Notes under the pieces: model-generated
The model's input: the letters and a program-made list of their open reading frames with translations, nothing else
The model's database searches: none
Told to the model about the DNA's origin: nothing
Assembly (NCBI GenBank): GCA_001586965.3
Contig: LUCW03000679.1
Span: forward strand, 1 to 22,722
DNA length: 22,722 bases
DNA from: Sphaeroforma sirkka
Lineage: Eukaryota > Opisthokonta > Ichthyosporea > Ichthyophonida
Direction: 5' to 3'
Part shown: in pieces, positions 16,248 to 22,722 of the stretch
How positions within the stretch are numbered: the first letter of the stretch is position 1
Layout of the letters: each line of letters starts with the position of its first letter
Program-made: the position numbers and the translations under genes

Positions 16248-16342
16248 TAATTGTAGGTTGGGAATATGGGGATCAATAAAAACTTTACCGAGTTTTACCT
16301 TACAGAGAATCGACAATCCTTCTCAAAAATGTAAAACACACC

Positions 16343-16415
16343 TTGATGCGTAGTTATTATCGTTGTGGTTACTAGCTGTTGTTCTCATTTGGCTGGATGT
16401 GCATTCCGTGTCTGC
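16343..16415 (-). pseudogene. Small candidate exon of the Ulp1 transposon gene (copy in R2)
   Basis: Bounded by acceptor CGTTGCAG and donor CATCAAG|GTGTGT on the minus strand. It is open with MRTTASNHNDNNYASR, polar linker-like. Support is limited to splice signals and composition; an identical copy lies in R1. Confidence 0.3.
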
Positions 16416-16576
16416 AACGATATAAAAGCCTGTCTCTGTACCAAGTAATGTACATATTATGTCAGCAAGCACAAGTTTTGAATATGAACATAATCATTAC
16501 GTTACTCAAATATAGTCTTTACACTAACTCAACTATCAGAGATATACAGCCTAAAAAACATACTTTCGTTGGTTAC

Positions 16577-16687
16577 CATGTCACATTTCACTGGAGAGGT
16601 TTCTGTCTGTATAGGTGGCGGATTGTTATCAGCATCTGGGACGGACGTAATGATATCTGTGACAGGGCGGTGATAAGGCGAATTAAA
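16577..16687 (-). pseudogene. Proline/threonine-rich linker exon (copy in R2)
   Basis: Acceptor TTCCATAG|TTT and donor GACATG|GTAACC enclose 37 codons in phase 0 reading SPYHRPVTDIITSVPDADNN, then PPPIQTETSPVKCDM. It is a disordered linker between the zinc knuckle and protease regions. An identical copy lies in R1 near 14015-14126. The plus-strand ORFs over both copies (13821 and 16379) are shadows. Confidence 0.45.
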
Positions 16688-16835
16688 CTATGGAAGTTAG
16701 ACTTTGTAACAATCTATTATTTGAAAAAACACATTTCGGAAATGTTCTATATTCATTCGATGCGCCACTGGAACCCCATACAAGTTTTTTCGTTAACCCT
16801 CAATTCCTTCCCTTATCAGCATCAATTCAATATTT

Positions 16836-17007
16836 TTAAGAAACCAAATAGTCATACGTGGCAGATGACGTTGATGAAGGCGGCGCACCAGTCGTTGGTA
16901 AATCCCGTACGGGCGAATTATTAACGGTACCTTTGTTTTGGTCCGCTGAGTAAGTCTTCGTTGGCGTTTGTTTTTGTCTGTGCGTTTGAGCAGGTGATTG
17001 TTGACGC
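16836..17007 (-). pseudogene. Gln/Ser/Thr-rich linker exon
   Basis: Begins after acceptor GATTTTCAG (17010-17008) and joins in phase to the exon ending at 17078 (AG|G, Arg). It reads RQQSPAQTHRQKQTPTKTYS, then TVNNSPVRDLPTTGAPPSST up to a TAA at 16838-16836; an alternative donor just before it (GTTTCT) would keep phase 0 into the next exon. Composition is that of a disordered region, probably linking the DNA-binding and protease parts. Confidence 0.45.
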
Positions 17008-17077
17008 CTGAAAATCAGCTACACAATATATCACAAGCAACAAACTCAACATTACAATCACTGATATTGTTCCTTAC

Positions 17078-17146
17078 CTTGAACTTTTGTGATCTTCTAT
17101 TAGCTTTCGTTTATTTCGAAGGTTCATTAGTTGACACTAGTTGTCG
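17078..17146 (-). pseudogene. Basic linker exon with in-frame stop
   Basis: Acceptor TTCTTACAG (149-147) and donor TTCAAG|GTAAGG (donor from 17077). The downstream part reads MNLRNKRKLIEDHKSSR and is in phase with the next exon, but a TAG (17139-17137) stands in the same frame just after the acceptor. The gene is therefore broken here, or another acceptor is used. Confidence 0.35.
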
Positions 17147-17255
17147 CTGTAAGAAGGAAGTTTAAGCAAAAAAATCACAAATGATTACACAAACGAGACT
17201 TGCCATGGAGACTGACGAGTACACGCAGAATCAAATAGATCAATAAACCACATAC

Positions 17256-17333
17256 TCGCCATCGCAGGTGTTGATGTTATGGCCAGCTTCTCCACACTTC
17301 GAGCACGTTATAGTCTTCTTAAGTACATGATTT
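17256..17333 (-). pseudogene. CCHC zinc-knuckle exon of a Mutator-like transposon gene
   Basis: 78 nt between acceptor TATCAG (336-334) and donor GA|GTATGT. It joins in phase 2 to the AT-hook exon, giving RNHVLKKTITCSKCGEAGHN followed by INTC: a perfect C-x2-C-x4-H-x4-C knuckle. Such knuckles bind single-stranded nucleic acid. AT-hook (GRPKK), a short basic spacer and a CSKCGxxGHNxxTC knuckle form the signature order of MuDR-type transposase C-termini. An intact functional gene is doubtful because the next exon contains a stop. Confidence 0.65.
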
Positions 17334-17417
17334 CTGATACACAATCATTGTGGACAAGGTGTGTATAGTCTTCTTAAGTACATGATCCCTAATGCAATCA
17401 AAATGGAAAAGGTGTTT
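17309..17417. repeat. 55-bp tandem duplication across the knuckle exon edge
   Basis: TATAGTCTTCTTAAGTACAT occurs at 17309 and again at 17364. Similarity continues weakly (CAATCA, then GGTG). The second copy lies in the upstream intron and would be a non-functional partial copy of the exon start. Confidence 0.7.
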
Positions 17418-17485
17418 TAAATCTTGGTCTTTGAAAGAGCACTGTTTATTTAATTAACATTCATCAAACATAATTACTTACTTAC

Positions 17486-17592
17486 CTACGAAATGACTTT
17501 TCGTACCGTATTTTTTTCGGGCGACCTGCTGATCTCCGAGTAGGAGAGGAAAGCATTGAATGCTGTTCCATATTTTCAAAGTCAAATGACAT
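17486..17592 (-). pseudogene. AT-hook exon of a Mutator-like transposon gene
   Basis: From an ATG at 17592-17590, 35 codons run to a perfect donor (TCGTAG|GTAAGTAAG, phase 2). RRSAGRPKK is a textbook AT-hook, a minor-groove DNA-binding motif; KIRYEKSFR follows. The ATG may only be an internal Met: CA/TA repeats begin 21 bases upstream and no transposase domain is visible further on this strand, so the N-terminal part of the protein may be lost or displaced. Another possibility is an acceptor at GGAACAG inside the exon. Confidence 0.55.
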
Positions 17593-17612
17593 CGATTGTC
17601 CCGTGAAATTAA

Positions 17613-18716
<1,104 letters not shown>

Positions 18717-18796
18717 TTCGATGGAAATTACTAGGTTTCAAACTATATTAAACTAAAATACAATTTAGTCAGTTAGGATTTAGCAGTGGTAGCTTG

Positions 18797-19305
18797 TGTA
18801 AGAATGATCGGGACTGCCTCTTGTTAAGAGCCTAAATATCCTCGATCACACAGGGCGTACCTCTAGCTGTTCTTTATTGAATAATTTTCACTAGAAGTAC
18901 TAAGTGTTCATGACCACTTGCCTAATTTGTAAATAGACATAATAACATAAGTCACGTTAATACATTAGCCGATATAAACAAAGATCCATCTGAAGAAAAG
19001 TTAAAAAAAAAAAAAAGACTTATTGGATTTTGGAGATTGGCGGGAGGACCAAAATCTATAAGTAGTAGTTCGGAGATTATAAAATTTAGTTTATAATATC
19101 CTACATCTACTAATGTCTCAAATAGATCCAAGTAGATGAGTCATACCAAATACTCAGGCTATTGGAGCCATCAAAGTGAATTTAGAACACTTTGGAAATA
19201 TTGGAAAAAGAGCTTGTACTAAATTATTTAAAATACAAATAAAAACCAATGTATTATCTCAATTGATCTTGATATTTTAGACTGACCGGAGGCCGTATTT
19301 CTACA
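18797..19305 (-). mobile_element. Candidate 3' LTR of the right gypsy copy
   Basis: On the minus strand, about 120 bases after the last pol stop, a G-run (CTGGGGGCTA, polypurine-tract-like) precedes TGTAGAAAT. About 500 bases further, ATTCTTACA gives an imperfect inverted end (TGTA...TACA). An AATAAA lies inside (AATAAAGAAC on the minus strand, near 18880). With no second LTR in the window, the boundaries are a guess. Confidence 0.3.
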
Positions 19306-19431
19306 TAGCCCCCAGTAGCTTTTAGAACTACGAACGTACGTTAAGATACGATCTAGTTGGTAAAGCGAAAACCAAAGTAAAACGGTTTCGGTCATGACTT
19401 ATCGAGTAAGTATGTGCCTATATGTACGAGT

Positions 19432-19965
19432 TCAAGACTCATGCTGTACTCTATGTCGTTTAATATTTGGTCCAGTAATCATTTCCGATGTAGGCGCCTT
19501 ACGTTTATTATTTGGTAAGGTAATAGCCAAAGGCTGTTCTTCATTAGTTAGTAAGTTTGAACAATTTTCTGCACTGTTGGTAAGCAGATCAGAAAGTTTA
19601 GTCACGTAGGAAATAGGTGGCAAATAGGGAATTTCAGATCCGTCAGGGTTTGTAGTCACCTGAGGGAACCCTTTTCGTCTATCTCGTGTGTTCATATGTA
19701 AACGCTTATTCCATTTCTTATTAAAGATACGAAGAAAGTCGCGAGATTCACGAAGTGCATCGGAGGTTAGCCAAGCTACTGTCCCATCCATGAAACGGGT
19801 CTTGTAGTAAGTGTAACCGTCTTCGGATGTTTTGTCAATTATATCTTTGACTTTTGACTCCATAACTGGTACATCAGAATCAAATGAGCGAGCGAATGAG
19901 AGTTCGGAGGTAGGGATACGGTGAGTGCCTAGATTGGTTGCGCTAGTACCATCAATGTTATTCAC
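19432..19965 (-). pseudogene. Integrase C-terminus: GPY-like region, chromodomain-like domain, basic tail
   Basis: 177 codons. The first residues (VNNIDGTS, then HRIPTSEL) resemble the β-rich GPY/F end of gypsy integrases. Residues about 35-84 (19863-19714) read VKDIIDKTSEDGYTYYKTRF, then MDG, AWL, LRESRDFLRIFNKK: the length, V-x2-IID start, YYK strand, W and final helix fit a chromodomain, which in chromoviruses directs integration to marked chromatin. Aromatic-cage residues are only partly recognisable (Tyr, Phe, Trp). The tail contains a basic NKRKAP and KRHR patch, possibly a nuclear signal. It is offset by one frame from the preceding integrase piece, with a four-base overlap. Confidence 0.65.
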
Positions 19966-20503
19966 TTCGTAAGTATCACTCTTCTCATCATGGTAGGAAA
20001 TAACAAAAGGTCTATCGTCTTAGAAGAGAGTTCGGTAACGTTGGCGTTTCGATTTATAATGTTAACGTAATCGCCGACTTTGAACTGAACAATGTTCTTA
20101 GTGTTATTCCATCGGTCATACGCTTTAAGTAGGACGCGATTCTTGTGCTCAGTAAACAGGGGTAAACAACGTTCTGCATATGCTCGATCTTTTGTAGCCA
20201 CGGGGTAGCGTGTTTCTCGGGCGCAGTTTTATCAAACGTTGCTTGTAATTCACTATAGCGGCCAAAGAAATAGTGAAACGGGAGTGTTCCAGTTTGAGGA
20301 TTCATGCAGTTATTCATTCGAGTCTGAACCCATTTCAAATGATAAGGCCACATATCCTCAACGTCGTCTAGTGCGGTACGCAAGAGTTTCTTAAGTTCTC
20401 TATGACGTGTCTCATTTGCACCCTGCGTTTGAGGTTTGCAAGGAACACCACGCCTATGGGTCATGCCTGATACAGTATAAGTGCCTCCATTACGTCGGTA
20501 CAA
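19962..20503 (-). pseudogene. Integrase core, second half, and C-terminal β domain
   Basis: Two overlapping frames (20054-20503 and 19962-20201). The first carries KPQTQGANE with the catalytic Glu (codon 20413-20411), then LLRTALDDVEDMWPYHLKW and GTLPFHYFFGR, the usual integrase order. The second continues with ERCLPLFTEHKNR and FKVGDYVNIINRN, the SH3-like DNA-binding part. The overlap needs one frame change. Confidence 0.85.
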
Positions 20504-20753
20504 AACTCACTACCGTTATCAGAACATAGTACTCGGGGAAACCGAAGTCATTAAAGACGTGATAGCATAATTCTGCCACTGTTTGTGGACGTTTGTTCGG
20601 TATTGCATAAAGCAAGTTATAGCCCGAAGCCACACATAAGAAATGACAGATATATACATCGCCAGTATGCTTGGATCGCGGGAGTTTAACCAAATCGACT
20701 ATGACTCGGCGCATCGGTTGGTCTTCTGTCACACTTTTTTTTAGGGTGCCCAA
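20490..20753 (-). pseudogene. Integrase core, first half (DDE domain)
   Basis: Integrase inserts the cDNA into host DNA. The first Asp is in RVIVDLVKLP (codon 20696-20694), followed by YICHFLCVASGYNLLYAIPN. After DFGFP the frame breaks by one base; the next frame carries SDNGSEF with the second Asp (codon 20520-20518). The third residue, Glu, is at 20413-20411: one base short of the spacing expected for D-35-E. Confidence 0.88.
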
Positions 20754-21039
20754 CCGTATCGCTTGATCTGGTTCTTTTCACAATCATTTTACAGCGTCGG
20801 TATACTTCACGTATGGTTTCTTTCAGCGCCGGGTGATCAAGCCCTGCACGAATAGCCATTTTATAAGTATGCTCATATGCTCGATGCGTTAAATTATGTA
20901 TAATTTTAACTCTACTTTCGAGCTCCTCTAAGTCAGTCAGATTCTGCGTAACGCTGGCTGGATGAACCATAGTCCTGTTGGAAAGGGCAGCCTCAGTATC
21001 AGGAGGGGTAGAGTCACTGAGATACATAATTGACAACAT
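20754..21039 (-). pseudogene. Integrase HHCC zinc-finger region
   Basis: Reads LESRVKIIHNLTHRAYEHTY and later KETIREVYRRCK. The His residues (48, 52, 57) and the Cys (codon 20793-20791) fit the N-terminal zinc-binding fold of gypsy integrase. The second Cys is reached only after a one-base frame change right after CKM, where the neighbouring frame gives a Cys two or three residues on. Confidence 0.65.
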
Positions 21040-21089
21040 TGGATTGTTGAAGTATCTTCATCAGTTGTTTCGCAACTCCTGGCTGTTCT

Positions 21090-21473
21090 TTAAGCAGCGC
21101 TTTTAAGTAGTCGAGTGCGAGCTTCAGGTTCTCTTAGAGTTTTGAGTCTTTGATCCATGGCCTTAGCTAGTTCCATGTTTTTTTTACGATCTAATGCCGT
21201 TTCAATCGGCATTACCTCGACTACAATCTTGTTGGGTGCATGTGTTGTACGAGTCTTGAGCTTTTGTTCAAACTCTTTAGACTCCTCTAGTTTAGCTAAG
21301 AATTCGGTTGAGGTTTCCACTTAGTGGTACCTGCAGGACCGATGCGACAAACAATGGTGTGTTTCCAAGGCGTCTTCTTAATAGAATAGGATCCCTGATA
21401 CAAGAACGTGTCGGTTTCACGGTCGACATAAATAGGTTCGTCTTGAATCATATTAATTAAATCACGTATCCAT
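21090..21473 (-). pseudogene. Pol linker with predicted coiled coil
   Basis: Contains RNMIQDEP-type residues after the methylase-like domain, then GSYSIKKTPWKHTIVCRIGP and charged helical text (EESKEFEQKLK, KKNMELAKAMDQRLKTLRE). It corresponds to 15600-15850 of the left copy and continues beyond where that copy stops. No catalytic motif is recognised. Confidence 0.55.
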
Positions 21474-21720
21474 GGGTCGGAGTTACGTAAGGGACAACAC
21501 AGCGTAATGGTAGATTTAGTAATATTAATATAATTTAACAACTGTGCGATAAGTTGACAAGGTGGGTTAGCCCACGCATTATGCTGATAAGTCAAGCTGA
21601 AATGCATCACCTTTAGGATGGAGTCAACGACCTATATTCAGAAACCTGTTTGTTATGTTCTGCGGCGAACATATCAACAGTAAATGGACCCATCGTGATT
21701 GAGCGAGGTTAAACCATTTC
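21474..21720 (-). pseudogene. Methyltransferase-like (NPP) domain after RNase H
   Basis: The minus strand carries WGPFTVDMFAAEH near 21690, GDAF and LSA segments in shifting frames near 21610, then NAWANPPCQLIAQLLNY (NPP at 21568-21560), STITLCCPLRNSDPWIRDL. This order (xVDxFA, DAF, NPPxxLI, then a β-strand ending PW) is what I recall from the Dam-like methyltransferase segment of DIRS elements and of some Ty3/gypsy polyproteins. Whether it can methylate is doubtful: the Phe/Tyr after NPP is replaced by Cys. 147 bases of this domain (21474-21620) are absent from the left copy. Confidence 0.55.
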
Positions 21721-21759
21721 TTATTTAGCATCAATCGGTTGCTAATAACTCTTTGACTC

Positions 21760-22232
21760 TTTTTTCTGGTAGTCGGGCACAAGTCGAGAGAGCATGTCAG
21801 GAAGATGGTTATGTATTCCTGGAATGTGTATTATATTAAAAGCGAACTTGGCAATAATGTCATGCCAACGGCTCGCCAGCCAACTGTGAATCAGGGTTCA
21901 TATCTTTTTAAGTATGTTAAAGACTTTTGATCACAGGCGACAGTAAAGTAACTTCCATAAAGGTGTCTTTAAAACTGTCTTAGCGCAGTAACTATAACAA
22001 GAGCTCTTGTTTAACGGTGAGGGTAATTCCGTTGACTCTTATTATAACTCTTGCTAAAGAATTGTATGTAGCGCGGTTTACCATTTATCGTTTGATGTAA
22101 GCACTCCACCTACCGCTCGATCTGAAGCGTCGGTTGCTACTTGGAATGGGACACCATCCACAGAGGGTACTGCATGATGGGTGCGTCCATTACTTTACTT
22201 TTTGACTAGTTTAAATTGCATCATCACATTCT
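21760..22232 (-). pseudogene. Gypsy RNase H, frameshifted
   Basis: Minus-strand counterpart of left-copy RNase H. ATDASDRAVGGVL near 22130 keeps three codons (A-V-G) that the left copy lost; HNHLPDMLSRL near 21800 keeps the last Asp. Several one-base indels break the frame, including around FKD...YLYGS (near 21960) and the ELL segment (near 22010). Confidence 0.8.
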
Positions 22233-22722
22233 TTAGTCAAAGCTTTCCCAAAGGTCCTTTGTGCAGCCGTAGGTGACTGAAGGCTTTAAGTAATGAGAAA
22301 GATGCGGTACCGAATCCGAGAAGAAGTTAACAAACCCACACACAGAGTTCACATCTCTTCCAGTAATTGGTGTTAATAAATCAACAGAAACTGTTTTCTT
22401 GCCAGGATCAATTTCACCCTGCTGCAGATACTTTGTAGCCAAGTAAGTGTGTATAGTATCTTTAGCAAAAGAACACTTGTCTTCGTTAATCTTAAGTTTA
22501 GCATGATTAAAATTCGCTTTAAGACTTCTTTAACAGGTTAGCATGTTCGTAGTAGACTTCTTTAACAGATACGTTTATACGACGGATCCGCAAATAGTTC
22601 CATCAAAAACTTGTTGGAAGAAAGAAGGTAACATGTGTAAGCCTTCAAGTTACACACAAGCGGTACTTCTTACCTTGCCAAGTAAAAGAGGAAAAGTGGC
22701 TCTAGAGGCTCATATATCTGCT
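22233..22722 (-). pseudogene. Gypsy reverse transcriptase, catalytic YLDD box missing
   Basis: The thumb/connection part is readable at 22233-22442 (EIDPGKK, ITGRDVNSVCGFVNFF). Upstream, the palm is scrambled: where the left copy has the YLDD segment, this copy has a 15-base duplicate of a nearby stretch (22554-22568 equals 22522-22536) and the two catalytic Asp codons are gone. The copy leaves the window in the region just after the first palm Asp. Confidence 0.85.

Larger units (their letters stand above)
15850..16749. repeat. Direct repeat R, copy 2 (900 bp)
   Basis: Second copy of 13289-14190. Its right edge continues into further upstream exons of the minus-strand gene, so removing one R copy plus the retrotransposon fragment restores a continuous gene order from 17592 to 12747. 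Confidence 0.95.
19306..22722 (-). mobile_element. 3' part of a decayed Ty3/gypsy retrotransposon, runs off the window
   Basis: Minus-strand order from the window edge: RT, RNase H, methyltransferase-like domain, linker, integrase zinc finger, integrase core, GPY-like region, chromodomain-like domain, tail. It is the same family as 14191-15849 but inverted. Many one-base frame breaks and several in-frame stops disrupt pol. Gag, protease and 5' LTR would lie beyond 22722. Confidence 0.9.

Noticed and set aside
13289..16749. R copies as the LTRs of the retrotransposon fragment
   Set aside because: They contain exons of the Ulp1 gene on the opposite strand, the internal fragment lacks primer-binding and polypurine sites next to them, and the right gypsy copy does not carry R.

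Overview
This is eukaryotic nuclear DNA. Genes are split by GT-AG introns, spacers are long and AT-rich, (TA)n and (TG)n arrays are extensive, and the right half is made of eukaryotic transposable elements. The one complete host gene (3250-8389, plus strand) encodes a MAPKAPK2/3-type protein kinase. Because that family is typical of animals and their close unicellular relatives, an animal or a unicellular holozoan (for example an ichthyosporean) is my best guess; this is inference, and the window has no rRNA or other marker to settle it.

Left part (1-12700). A lysine-rich first exon on the minus strand (171-622) runs into a splice donor and continues off the left edge. A 2.6 kb spacer with a minisatellite follows. 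Then comes the eight-exon kinase gene, which rebuilds with no frame break into a 361-residue protein; its second intron is about 2 kb of microsatellite and a roughly 125-bp tandem repeat. From 8390 to about 11750 I see no gene. (TA)n arrays, one weak open stretch (11800-12084) and a 165-bp dimeric repeat rich in the palindrome AATGTACATT lead up to the transposon zone.

Middle part (12747-17592, minus strand). A decayed multi-exon gene encodes, in order, an AT-hook, a CCHC zinc knuckle, a polar linker and a Ulp1/C48 SUMO-protease domain with His, Asp, Gln and Cys all present. AT-hook plus knuckle resembles the C-terminus of MuDR/Mutator-like transposases, and Mutator-like elements with a Ulp1 domain are known (Kaonashi type in plants). 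The gene is interrupted by an internal fragment of a Ty3/gypsy retrotransposon (14191-15849, plus strand: RT and RNase H), which is flanked by two direct copies of a 900-bp piece of the gene. The two copies differ only in four homopolymer lengths.

Right part (17613-22722). A 1.1 kb (CA)n/(TA)n block is followed by the 3' part of a second, inverted and heavily frameshifted copy of the same gypsy family. Read on the minus strand it gives a candidate LTR at its 3' end and, from the window edge inward, RT (catalytic box lost), RNase H, a methyltransferase-like NPP domain, a linker, the integrase zinc finger, a DD35E core, a GPY-like region and a chromodomain-like domain. Gag, protease and the 5' LTR lie outside the window. 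The kinase and the left-hand exon look like functional host genes; everything from about 12.3 kb onward looks like nested, broken mobile DNA.
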